Source of the DNA: Heliocidaris tuberculata
Taxonomy: Eukaryota > Echinodermata > Echinoidea > Camarodonta > Echinometridae
DNA length: 64,000 nucleotides
Assembly (NCBI GenBank): GCA_025618425.1
Contig: CM046842.1
Span: forward strand, 27,987,668 to 28,051,667
Direction of reading: 5' to 3'
The stretch's first letter is position 1. Every line of letters starts with the position of its first letter. The translations under genes and the position numbers were made by a program. Below, in pieces: positions 21,977-55,298 of this stretch. Under the pieces are notes generated by a model that was given only the letters and a program-made list of their open reading frames with translations, was not told the origin of the DNA and ran no database searches.

Positions 21977-22252
21977 TACTGTATAAGCCATAAATTTCGC
22001 GGCCATAAATTTTTGCGAATAGGACTAACCAGACTATTTCGCAAGTGGTTGAATTCGCGGTCGGAAAATTCTCGAATCTACAAACAGCGGTGATGATGTA
22101 CTTTTGCAAAGCGAAGTGGTGAATTTCTGACCAGGAGACAACAATTTCAACCGACTTCTTATGTTGGCAATATTTTGGCGTGTTGTTAAATTCGCGACCC
22201 ACTCGCGATTCGCGAAAATAAAACCCCCGCAAAATATATGGCGTATACAGTA
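21977..22252. mobile_element. TA-flanked MITE with CTGTATAAGCCATAAATTT termini
   Basis: TA duplications at 21977 and 22251 flank inverted ends CTGTATAAGCCATAAATTTC and CTGTATACGCCATATATTTT. The core is rich in TTCGCG words. Tc1/mariner-type MITE by inference. Confidence 0.75.
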
Positions 22253-23339
22253 ATTGGCTTAAGTCTACTAGGGAGCTGTCTAAGACTTAGGGTAAAATGC
22301 TTTATAGCCAAATGATTCCATTGAATACCAAAGTTGCTTTAAGTATTTATCTCAGCCGAAAACCAAGTAATTTACTCATATTTCGCAATTAAGTATTGAA
22401 TTTAATACGGGCCCAGTTTACCTGAGCCTTAGACAACTGTCTGAACCATAGACAAAGGTCACAGGTAAAAAACTTTCTGGATGATTTCATAGAACTAATT
22501 CTCAGTCAAGTTACATAGATTAGCAGGTATTAAGAGAATACAAAGTATAATTGCATAACTTGATAAGACGTGTAAAGAGCATAAAAAAGATGAAAATAAT
22601 CAATAGTGAGGAAATGCCCTTGCCATAAAAAAGCAAAAATAAGAAATGGGAACATGCTATAAACTATCTAGCTGTGATTAAAAGTTGTCTTCATTCTATA
22701 CTTATCTGGTTACAAGAGAGCTCAAATAATAATCTTTTTTTTGTTGCATTGAGGTGTTTACACACAGAACACACTGATATTCATTAATAATTATGATTCA
22801 AAATATATTCAAAGATTACTTATACATGTACGTGCATGTAAAAGCTTCAAAATCTGAAACAAGGCCGAAATGTAAATAAGACCAGTCCCATACATAGATA
22901 TTTGTGTTCTACATCATGTGCAGTCTACAAATTAGGTATTACATGTGTCTTTCTAAGATGTATAATAAAGCATTAGCTTCAAAGAATAATTTTGTGTGAC
23001 CTTGAATGGTGTGGTATGAATGGTGGGAACATATAAAGACAAATCCTTTCTTTTAACAAACTTTTATCTTTAATACTGGATAACATAGAGGGTAAGCTTT
23101 CTTATGGGGCAAAATCAACTCTCGCTCCATACACAATGAAATGGAAATAATCTAATACATCTAGACCCTAACACCCTCATACAAGCACCTCATCAGAAAC
23201 TTGCTTTAACTTGGCAATTTTCTAATTACTTAACAGAACCTCTAAACCTTCAACCTTCAAGCGCATAACCTTCAACCTCACAGCCTTCAAATCCTCTACT
23301 TCTACAACCACATACATGTATTAAGCTCTAACACTATTA

Positions 23340-23820
23340 CCGAACACCCTCCACACAAAGACGTATCTAAATAATGGATATGAAGACACACGATGGAAAT
23401 TTCTTGGACAACCTTTTTTTTTTTTTCCAGTGGCTTAAAGAAAAATCCCTTAAAATTTCAGACTCACTTTGAGATACAAGCTTCCAAAGCCTCATAAGAC
23501 TCCCAAAACAGCACTACTTTCCTTTTTTTTTTTTTTTGCTTTATTTTACAGATTTTCAATATTTCATTATATGAGTAGATGGACTGAGGAGAATGATAGA
23601 ATATAAAGTCTGATGTGACCTTTGACAAATCATCAGAGCCTTTGGACCATGTTCCGATATGAACTATACTACATGTAGCTTCTGAATACTGGAACCAATG
23701 TAATATTTCATTGACCTTATACCCTCCTTATATGAGGTATCTAAATACTGGATAATTAGACACACGACAGACATTACTTGCACAACTCTTTTTTTTTTCA
23801 GTGGCCGTGAGAAAAATCCC
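23340..23820 (-). pseudogene. Two decayed downstream copies of the ARHGAP39 terminal coding segment
   Basis: On the plus strand the last coding segment reads CCCTCCATGTAGGAGGTATC then TAAATACTGGAT at about 23900. The same string, diverged, recurs from 23722 (CCCTCC..GAGGTATCTAAATACTGGAT) and from 23350 (CCCTCC..GTATCTAAATAATGGAT), each followed by ACACACGA and a T run plus CAGTGGC. These are remnants of local tandem duplication downstream of the stop codon. Confidence 0.6.
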
Positions 23821-23890
23821 TCAGTCTTCGGACAAATGTTCTAATACAAGCCATACAAGCCTTATAACACTCAAATGCAGCTATGCATCA

Positions 23891-45650
<21,760 letters not shown>

Positions 45651-45654
45651 CTGT

Positions 45655-45692
<38 letters not shown>

Positions 45693-45697
45693 GAAAT

Positions 45698-45728
<31 letters not shown>

Positions 45729-45770
45729 CAGAGAGAGAGACAGAAAAACAGAGAGAGAGAGAGGAGAAAC
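45651..45770. repeat. (CT)n microsatellite forming a polypyrimidine tract
   Basis: On the minus strand about 110 nt of CT repeats run up to TTTGACAG, the acceptor of the 45582-45650 exon. Confidence 0.85.
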
Positions 45771-46740
45771 AAAGAAGATCAATCAAATTAAGAATAAATC
45801 AATTATAAATTTTAAAAAATAAATCAATTTAAAATAAGTGAAAAGAATATACATGTACATTCAAGACAAGAGTAGTCCAATGTCACAAAACAAAGGTCAA
45901 GGATATTGGAATCACTAGAATCAAAATCAAGTGAAACTTAGTAATGTTTCATTTAAAAAAATGTATTTAACTTCACTGCTTGCCAGCTACACACAATATG
46001 TATTCTTTCCTCCAACACAATGGAATAATTGTTAGACATTATACATTCTGTGCTACAATTTACAATGCAATAGCATATATATATATAACATTTGTCATGT
46101 ATATTATAAATAAAAAATTGCTTATGAATCGAATCTAATACACAATACATATGTTGCCCATTATGAATACATGTACATTAATTAGCAAGTGTACATGTAC
46201 ATGTATATACGTAACTAAACTACATGTACCTCTCCCCTTTATACTCCTTTGTTTTCTCCTCCTTTTCCATACACCGAACACCCATCGGCACTTGCCACAT
46301 TGTATTATGGAATCAGATACCCAATTAGAAATATAATTATAATTTGATAGCATTTAATATGCTCATCTTTCGATGTTACTTTCCATATGTACTGTACATA
46401 CATGTAAGTGTATGATTATTTTTTTAATAAGTTGTATACATATGTTGACATTTTGTGTTGTATATGTAGAACTTTTTAGCTACATGTATGTACAAATATT
46501 CAATTAAGGCCTTGGGCTGCGCTGCAGTATTTTTCTTTCATAAAACATGATCATCATCATGCATATTGCAATATTGAAACCATGTTGCCAGCATATTGCA
46601 TGTACTGTAGCTGTTTATGAATATCATATTTATGTTTTGCCTTGATTGCACCGAATTAACTTTTCTGTGCAGGCATAGAATGAGATTAATGTTCAGGTGC
46701 AGTCTGTGGTTTGCAGACAGGTAGCAGCTGAGCATTAATC
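45771..46740. other. Gene-free AT-rich interval
   Basis: No exon seen on either strand. Several TACATGTA words. Confidence 0.6.
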
Positions 46741-46994
46741 AGCTCATCCTCGATTTGTATGGTCGATACCCCGTTCACACTGCCACACTAACTTTGATCC
46801 GAACGATAATCAACAAAAACTCGGCCAGTGTAATGTAATTTTCTGTCCAATTCACAGTTGATTGGGTGTTAGTGTCATCTTTGATTTGTATTGGTTAATA
46901 CCCCATTCACACAGCCCAACTAGCTTTGATCCCAATGATAATCAACAAAAACTCGGCCAGTGTAACATAATTTTCTGTCCAGTTCACAGTTGAT

Positions 46995-47143
46995 TGTTTC
47001 ATAAAACTTGTTATCAATAACAAGCTGCAAAGTGCAAACTGTTATAAGTTACTGAAATCCTTGCATCTGATTGGCTGGGAGCAAATTTGTCCTAGAAATG
47101 TGGCAGTTGTCACTGACAACAAGTTCTCTGAAATGGGGCCCTG
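46995..47143. mobile_element. MITE of the TTTCATAAAACTTGTTAT family
   Basis: Left GTTTCATAAAACTTGTTATC, core CCTTGCATCTGATTGGCTG, right inverse CTGAAATGGGGCCCTG. Confidence 0.75.
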
Positions 47144-47354
47144 ATGTTAGTGTCAATTTTTGATTTGAATGTTTAATGCCCTGTTCACACTGCTAAACTG
47201 ACTCAAGACTGACCGATAATCGATGAAATCTTGGCAACTCAGGGTAATGTGATTTTTTGTTCAGTTTATAGTAAGTTGGTGTGGTATTCATCTCATCCTT
47301 TGCATGGTTGAATAATGGCCAATTCACATCGTAAAACTGACTCCAAACCAACAT

Positions 47355-47948
47355 TTAAAGGGCAGTCCAACCCTGGTAATAAGATGATTTGTGTGAAAGC
47401 AGAAAAATAAGAAAAACGGGATGGTGAAAAGTTTGAAAGAAATCGGACAAGGACTAAGAAAGTTATGGATGTTTGAAAAATGAGATCGCTACATCTACAA
47501 TGTATGCGAATCTCAAATTGGCAATTTGGTGAGTCAATTGTGACATATTTGTGGACAACTCTTTGTCATACACAAAAGTATTATTAATTTGTGGTTTTCT
47601 TCGAGGTGCTTTTACCCTCGGGGCTGTACTCAAAATATAATGGAGATAACATATTGTTATAGGTCCACATGAACGAAAAGATCGCACTGAGTAATGCATT
47701 TTGAAAAAAGTGACATTTTAGTCATTTTGTGTGCTTGAGCGAATGGGGGAGTTGTCCACAGCTACATCACAGTGCCATTACCTATTCGGCCAATTTGAAA
47801 TTCCCATATGCACAGTGATTACAAATTTCAAAAATTCATAACTTTCTTATTGTTTGTCCGATTTCGTTCAAACTTTCACTAATCTGCTTCTCTGATTTTT
47901 CCTCTTTCTTTCAAAGCAACTTGCTATTAAGGTTGGATTTCCCTTTAA
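47355..47948. mobile_element. TTAA-flanked MITE with AGGG..CCCT ends (family C)
   Basis: TTAA at 47355 and 47945 flank 586 bp with ends AGGGCAGTCCAACC and GGTTGGATTTCCCT. Internal inverted words (ATAACTTTCTTATTGT versus AAGAAAGTTAT) make it a foldback. Confidence 0.8.
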
Positions 47949-49029
47949 TCGATAAAATATTGGCCATTCTGGGTGATGTATAATTTTTTGTTTGGTCTAT
48001 TGTCAGTCTGGTGTCTGCCTCCTGTCTATGATGTGATTGGGGTATCATTTCCATATGGCCTGATGACAATTTCCCTGTATTTTGGGCATTGTTTTCACAT
48101 CAACGTCACAAGTACACGTTCGTCGACATTCTATTGAAAAGCTTGTTAATCTTAATACACGCCTTTCAATGGGATGTCAGCAACGTGTACTTGATGTTTC
48201 GTGAAATGTTGCCCAACCTACCAACTCCCATTTCCTCTAGTTCTAAGTGCTGCAGTTTGCCTAATATTTAGTCTAGTATCGTAATGGCAACATCCCAATT
48301 TTTTAATCTTTCTTGTAGGCTTACATTGTATCTTTAGTTTGTAAGATTGCCATATAGGGTTTACGCATATTTTATGTGATATTACATGTATATTTCAAAA
48401 AAGAAAACGACAGAATAAAATGAAATAAATGTCTTGTATATACAGAGTAAGTATTACATGCCCAAGATCTTTAATAGCTACATGGAACACACTTGACGTT
48501 TAAACCTTCATTTAAAATGCAACATTTTACAGTCAATCTAATTGATGTTGAAACTGACATACAGTTGTAGATCTAGTTGCTTGCATTGTGAGCTATTTTA
48601 AGACTTTCACATATTAGACAATGGCCTTTGCATTATATGAGAGCTTATGAATTGGAAGTGATTCAATGAAATTTATGTTCATTTATATGTCTCCCGAGTC
48701 CTACTTTCAACCTCTAAATACTGTCTACATGTACATGTAAGTGCAGTGTAGAATTTATTCTGTTGATACACGTACAATGTAGATGGGTTCTGTAAAATAA
48801 GCTCTAACTAGTGCAAATCGTGCAAATCGATTTACAACAAATTTTAACAGAATGGAGTGAAGTATTCATTATTCATTTTTATCTCTGAAAACGTTTCTTC
48901 ACTAGGACTCCAGAGGTACATGTAAACCAGTTACAGGTTGCCATTTAGCGCCCGATTTGAAGAGGAAAAAAGGTGAAAATGTCACTTGAGATGTTCAATC
49001 CAAACATCCATGATGGTCATGACTCATGA

Positions 49030-50070
49030 ATAACATACATTGTACATGCACATTGCACAAAAACATCAATATAATAAAAATAATGCTGCATCGATATTCT
49101 GAAGAACGTAAAATGGAGGTTAACATGTCTATTGAAAAGTCTGTCAAAATGCAAAGTTGGTATCAAATGCAGGGTCAGCTTACAGCTTCTAACCTTCCCT
49201 GTCTATCCCTTGCCTTTCACCATGCATCTGGGGCTCTAGCTGCCCTACATGTACATACACTGTATGTATGTTTAATACAGTTATGCATCCGATATACTAA
49301 CATTAACTTGAATAATGTTGCATTGATATTATCTCAAAACGTCAATTGAAACGTCTCCTCAGGTGCATCTGTTTCTACAGCAAGGTCAGTATGAGGCACC
49401 TAACCTTAATTCCCTGTCTATTCCTGGCCTTTAAACATTCATCTGTAGCTCGAGCCGACCTCCTTATGTTCAATACAGTTATGCATTTTGATACATGTAT
49501 ATTAACTTGAATGATGATGTACATACTATTTAGAACAAAAGAAAACGTCAACTGAAACGTCTGTCAGTACAGGTGCACTGGTACGAATGCAAGGTCAGTT
49601 TGGGGCATATACATGTAACATCAAGGAAAATTTTCGATTTACAATGTGCATTTTAAGGTGGTCATGAACACTGAGTCACTGCTGACATTAGCTTAAAATG
49701 AATCACACTGTATGTTGCGACTATATTTTCATTTAAAAGGACAACAAAAGAAAGAAAACGTCAATTGAAACGTCTGTTCAGGTGCATGATCTGTATCAAA
49801 AGCGAGGTTAGTATGAGGCCCCTACACTTGATTCCCTATCTTCAATGTATTCCTGGCCTTTAAACCACACATATGAAGCTCCAGCTGCTCTACGTACATA
49901 ATACAGTCATGATTTTCATACATTAACATCAACATGCATGTGATGTTGCAGTGATATCATCCAAAAACGAAAATTGAAACGTCAATTCAGGTGCATCTGT
50001 ATCAAAAGCAGGGTCAGTCAGGGGCCTCTAAACCATCCCCGTCTATTCCTGGCCTTTAACCACACATCTG
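49030..50070. repeat. Tandem array, about 220-bp unit, roughly five copies
   Basis: Each unit has an ACGTCAATTGAAACGTCT-like box, GGTGCATCTGTATCAAAAGC, AGGTCAGTATGAGGC, and CTGTCTATTCCTGGCCTTTA followed by CATCTG.AGCTC. Diverged copies; one unit has lost its 3' half. No gene. Confidence 0.8.
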
Positions 50071-51581
50071 CAGCCTGCACTGATGGATGGTTAGATGGCG
50101 GTCTATCCCCATGAATTATTGAACGTGTCCTTAGTGTAAATAATAGATTCGCAGCCTTATTACAGCGGTGCCGGATCCGACATAGCGGTCTGCACTTTTT
50201 TCCCAAAAGATGCGTGGGAATCTGATTACTTGATTTATGGTTAGAGCAAGCAGGAAGATATCCGAGCTCAGTCACAGAATCGTTCAGATATCAAGTGATT
50301 TGCACATGTAGGTTGATGAATTGTCTTGACAGTGCTGTGATAAAAATTGATATTTTTATTAAATTTGGAGTGAATAAAAACCGAATACTATTGAGAAAAA
50401 AATGCAACAGGAATCAAAACATGCTGCAAATACATGTCAGAATGGGATTTACAAGACACAATTTGTTAATATCTTCTATTAACCTGTTGCCAGTGGGAAC
50501 CGGTTGGCCTCTGTATTAAGCCTATGGGAATGAGAGAATTCCGAAGTCAAAGGGTTAATTGCTCTGTAAGGAATTCTACCATAAGAATAATGCACTAAAG
50601 AAAGGGACTTTCAATGATTTGAAGAAAAAAATAACAGTCACAGAGTCTCTCCAATTACTGTTATAAGAGGTGAAAGGAAATATATGCAAAAGGCAAAGAG
50701 CTAAATAAATGCAATTTTCTTATACCAAGACCAAGTGTTTTATAGAAAAGTTCAAAGATTGATCACAAAAACCTTGAAACTTTATCATTTTATATTTCAC
50801 TTTCATTCATTTACATTGCATCAATTTATCTTTATATTTTTTTTAATTTGCTTTACAAACAGTATAATACTCAAATAATATGATAGTCAAAGTGAAGTAA
50901 TTACATGTACATGTACATTACAGCGATAGTAGTAACTGAATCATAAAGAAGGATTGTCGCAAAGAGGAGCTTGAAGGTGTGACACTATGGGCTCTCTGTG
51001 ATGAAGTACAAAATCAGTTTGAAGAGGCAAATCTTGAGCTTTTACATGCATACTTATAAATAACTTTTAAGAGACATTTACATTCATTTGGTGTTAAATT
51101 GAAAATAAATTTTTTAGTAATGGTACTTACCTGGATAAGTTTACTCAAGCAACATAAAATGTCCATGTTTTTTTCTTCCCAAGAGATTTAAAAATCAGGA
51201 AATGCCTCTCTTCAAATCAACTTACATATAAAAATATCCACTAAAGACTGTCGCTCAACAAACTCAACATTGCATGTTGCCTACATTTTAGCTGGAGTTC
51301 CTGAAGACTGAAATGTTTTGTCCTGTGCTTTTTCATTTACTAAACAGTGCCTTGCATTGGTTTTACCAGCCTAAATCTTATTGCAGATGTAATGTTGGTA
51401 TTCCCTTTCACAATATTTGCTGGTATAAACAAGGCAAGAACTGTTTTATCGAGGGTCAAATTTAACTGATACAAAATCTTCAGACAGACAAAGACGAAAC
51501 ATGCAGGCAGGGTTTTACAAAATGGAAATAGAGGAACTGTTATTATGCAGGCCGAGACCAATGAAAACGGTTGTTATTTCT

Positions 51582-51996
51582 TTAACCCTTTCAGGACAGG
51601 AATTATTTAAGAGCTCAATTGATCACATTTTGTTCTGCAAATTGGCAACAGTAATATTTTTCTTTAAGTGCTACGTGGTTCTAATAAGATGTAATGTCTT
51701 GAAAATAATATACATGGTTAGGAACTTTGTCGAAAAGTTGAAAAAGTTGCCAATTTGGACAAAAAACAATGATTTTGAATCTCTCAATGTGTTGCCAATT
51801 TAAGGATGTTCAATCTTATTCTCCTTTTTAAAATTCCTGGCATCAAACGCAATATGATCATGCAACAAAAATGGACACGGTATGTGCAGAATTTTTTGCT
51901 CTTTCTGCTCATGCATCTGGTATATTTTTTAAGGCTCTAAATCAAAAGTTATTGGGCCAAACCACAAAATGTGGTCAATTGTCTCGAAAGGGTTAA
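51582..51996 (+). mobile_element. TTAA-flanked MITE, TTAACCCTTTC family, complete copy
   Basis: TTAA at 51582 and 51993 flank a 407-bp element, the same length as the copy at 31554. Ends CCCTTTCAGGACAGG and CTCGAAAGGG. Confidence 0.85.
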
Positions 51997-51999
51997 CAC

Positions 52000-54484
52000 A
52001 AGGTTGCCTTGAGCAGGTAACTGATCAAGCAACAACAAAGGTAAAACTCATTACTGATAAAAAGTGCAACAGAAACATGTGACAAATGTGGAAACTATGA
52101 AAGTACCAGTAAATTATAAGACACCAAGGATGAACAACATACAGTGAAAAACCAGTCTATTAGCAAGGATTTTGAAAATGGGTGTCGAAATGAGAGAAAT
52201 AATTCCAATTTGGATGAAAAAAATATAAAGAGCAGTAGCACCTTCCACTAGAAATGAGCATCTTTTGGACACCTACATGTAGATGCTCTCCTGGCTAAAA
52301 GCCTGGTGCAAATGCACCTACTCTAGATCCACTTAGGTGACACACTTTCGGAATTCTGATGAAAGATCTACGAGTACGCTCATCCAATTTCATGTCCTTT
52401 TCTTCCATAATTCAAAGGTGAAAATAACCACAAAGTAGGTGAAATTCTATTTGACTGAAGAGGCAATAGCTGGTATTGCTTTCAATGTGATCTTTGTATA
52501 CAGGTGATTGGCAAGCCTTACAGGCTCAGTATCGTTTTAATCCTCTTGATGTCCATGAAAATTACGACCAGGCCTACTCTCTTTCCCTTTATCATGTACA
52601 TTGTACATGTACTTACAATGTCCTATGAGAGCACAGGAGGGTGTGGGGTGACTTAAAGAAACAACCCTAAAAAACAAAGACAAAAATAAAACAAAACAAA
52701 AAAATCCCGAAGTAATCCAGACACAGCTGATTCATTAACGAGAAGAATTACGCAGAGAAAACTCTTCCGACCTGGTAACAAGCTTAGAAACCAAAGAACA
52801 CCACCTTTCACAGAAATACTTCATTTCCACTATATTACAGCCAACGGTATTACATAGAGAAGTACTTGAAGATTCCATTGGAGTTACATTCTACAAGGAG
52901 TTCTTTCACAAAGAAGCCCTTGCACAATACGCCAACCTAAAATGATGAAAAAAGCACCTGAACACTGACTCAGCTCTATCGGTTTCTATATTTTCTGATC
53001 ACAGATCACTGTTGATAAATGAATTGAGCACTGGATAACTTGATTCAATTACCAGTAATTAGTTGGTGTCAACTGTGAAGCTTTGTGTAATTTCTGAAGT
53101 ACGCTCCATTTATTAGACTTGTGTAAGACACCGTAACGGTACTGCAGGCTCCCATGGAACTACTTGTATTACAGGCTGTGTCAACGACGGCCGCAGTCAA
53201 CCTCACAACTACATGTACATAGGCCTAAAATCTGTGCCAGAATTTTCAGCCAGAAATTAGGGGGGGGGGGGGAGGGGGGATTCCCTCATAAGTATAAATA
53301 AAGTAGGATAATCAAAGTTCAAACATCTTAATCTCATCCTTCGATTGGACGTCTGTCAACTTAATCATGTCGCTTTTTATCTTTCTTTTGGGGGGATCGG
53401 CTGTCGCAGGTGATCTTGCATCTTTGAAGAGTATTATACACCATAAGCTTAAATAAGAAATTAGCCTACCTATTGGGGCTTTTAGTATTTGAATCTCTAT
53501 TTTGAGTTTTAAAGGTACATGTATGCTTGCGTTTAGTAAGAAGTCACCCCAGTATAGGCGTCTGTTGTAGGAGCTTATCCCAGATAACCGTGTACATGTA
53601 CATTGTACATGTGTTAGTGTACTGCAGGTAACAACTTGGCAGAGTATCCAACCTCTATCGACTTGGACCCTGATAATTTCAGATTATTGGCATTGAGTAG
53701 AATACAGTACATGTAGATCTCCTAAAATAACTCCCAATGTTCCATTCAAGGATAGATAATGACGAATGTTTCCAACCCCCTGTTCAGACACAAAACGAAA
53801 TACCGAAACTCGATAAAGAAACTATAAAATTTTCATCATATAGCCTATGGACCGTTCAGACACATATCTCAACCGATCAGAAAAAAACAATTGTATACAT
53901 GTAGATGCAAAGTGGAACTGCGCATGTTGTTATGGTCGCCGCTAGCTCCCTCATCCATGGAAATGAGAGGTACATGTACATGTAAGGTCAGCTTTCGCAC
54001 GTGCTCATGTTAAGCCCCGCCCAGTTACACCGTTCTATGGTCGCCATACGTTCAGACACACACGGAAAGGTGATTCAATATCGAGTTCTAGTTTGAACCG
54101 ATGCTCTGACCCTAGTTTGGTTATACGTTTCGGTAGTCAGCGTTCAGACACATAAATCCATTGTATAGCTAGATACCGTTTTGGTATAAATTTTTTGTGT
54201 CTGAACACCCTACAAGAGTTCCTTTCCAGAGGCTGCTCAAGGAGACAAGTGACAATGCGATCATGGCTGCCAATGCTGACAAGGGCAATTCCCATAAATA
54301 GCCTATACATCACACACATGTATAGAAACAATGTTCCATATTAAAAGACATTGTCCAATGTGTGATAATTTAACCAAATGGCTGAATAGGCTTGATATCA
54401 TACCCAATTTCACTTCATTAGGGCACGGCGAGGTCATTGGTCATTTGAAATTCCCATACATTAGCAAGGATTCAGTCTTGACTC
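52000..54484. other. Gene-free interval before the gap
   Basis: No exon recognised on either strand, and neither WW-domain nor RUN-domain coding sequence. A G run lies at 53260-53279. Confidence 0.55.
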
Positions 54485-54984
54485 NNNNNNNNNNNNNNNN
54501 NNNNNNNNNNNNNNNNNNNNNNNNNNNNNNNNNNNNNNNNNNNNNNNNNNNNNNNNNNNNNNNNNNNNNNNNNNNNNNNNNNNNNNNNNNNNNNNNNNNN
54601 NNNNNNNNNNNNNNNNNNNNNNNNNNNNNNNNNNNNNNNNNNNNNNNNNNNNNNNNNNNNNNNNNNNNNNNNNNNNNNNNNNNNNNNNNNNNNNNNNNNN
54701 NNNNNNNNNNNNNNNNNNNNNNNNNNNNNNNNNNNNNNNNNNNNNNNNNNNNNNNNNNNNNNNNNNNNNNNNNNNNNNNNNNNNNNNNNNNNNNNNNNNN
54801 NNNNNNNNNNNNNNNNNNNNNNNNNNNNNNNNNNNNNNNNNNNNNNNNNNNNNNNNNNNNNNNNNNNNNNNNNNNNNNNNNNNNNNNNNNNNNNNNNNNN
54901 NNNNNNNNNNNNNNNNNNNNNNNNNNNNNNNNNNNNNNNNNNNNNNNNNNNNNNNNNNNNNNNNNNNNNNNNNNNNNNNNNNNN
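54485..54984. other. Assembly gap, exactly 500 N
   Basis: A round-number run of N between the RUNDC1 exons and the ARHGAP39 side, probably a placeholder of unknown true size. Confidence 0.98.
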
Positions 54985-55094
54985 TTTAAAAAGCAGATCA
55001 CATCAATCACAACTCTCTGTAAGACTGGCCCTGTGACTGAATCCCCCAAACTTACATTCGTGTTATGTAATAACCATGGCAACTGAACACTTAC

Positions 55095-55249
55095 ATCATC
55101 TTCTAATGTATTGGCATCCTGTGACTTGGATCCTCTCACATCAGGGCAACCCTTGAATGCAAACTCCTCCAACTCCTTCAACAAGGTCTAAGGTCAAAGG
55201 TCAAATGAAAGATAACTAAAGGTTATAGGTCAGGAAACAAATCTTTTTT

Positions 55250-55298
<49 letters not shown>

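Larger units (their letters stand above)
15091..23330. other. Gene-free AT-rich interval with dispersed small elements
   Basis: No coding exon or RNA gene was recognised in these 8.2 kb. Part could be 3' UTR of ARHGAP39, whose stop lies at 23891, but no transcript end can be fixed by eye. The interval contains the foldback elements listed separately and T or G runs near 16090, 19865 and 20925. Confidence 0.6.
46745..48060. repeat. Tandem repeat, about 125-bp unit, interrupted by two MITEs
   Basis: Units share TTCACAC..C.AACT, GATAATC.A..AAA.CT.GGC and GT.TAAT.TTTTTGT. At least five units are visible at about 46750, 46890, 47165, 47310 and 47945; MITEs at 46995-47143 and 47355-47948 sit inside. 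Confidence 0.75.

Noticed and set aside
54331..55184. Long frames of about 250 residues on both strands
   Set aside because: They run through the 500 N of the gap. Only 55095-55187 on the minus strand is a real exon (RUNDC1).
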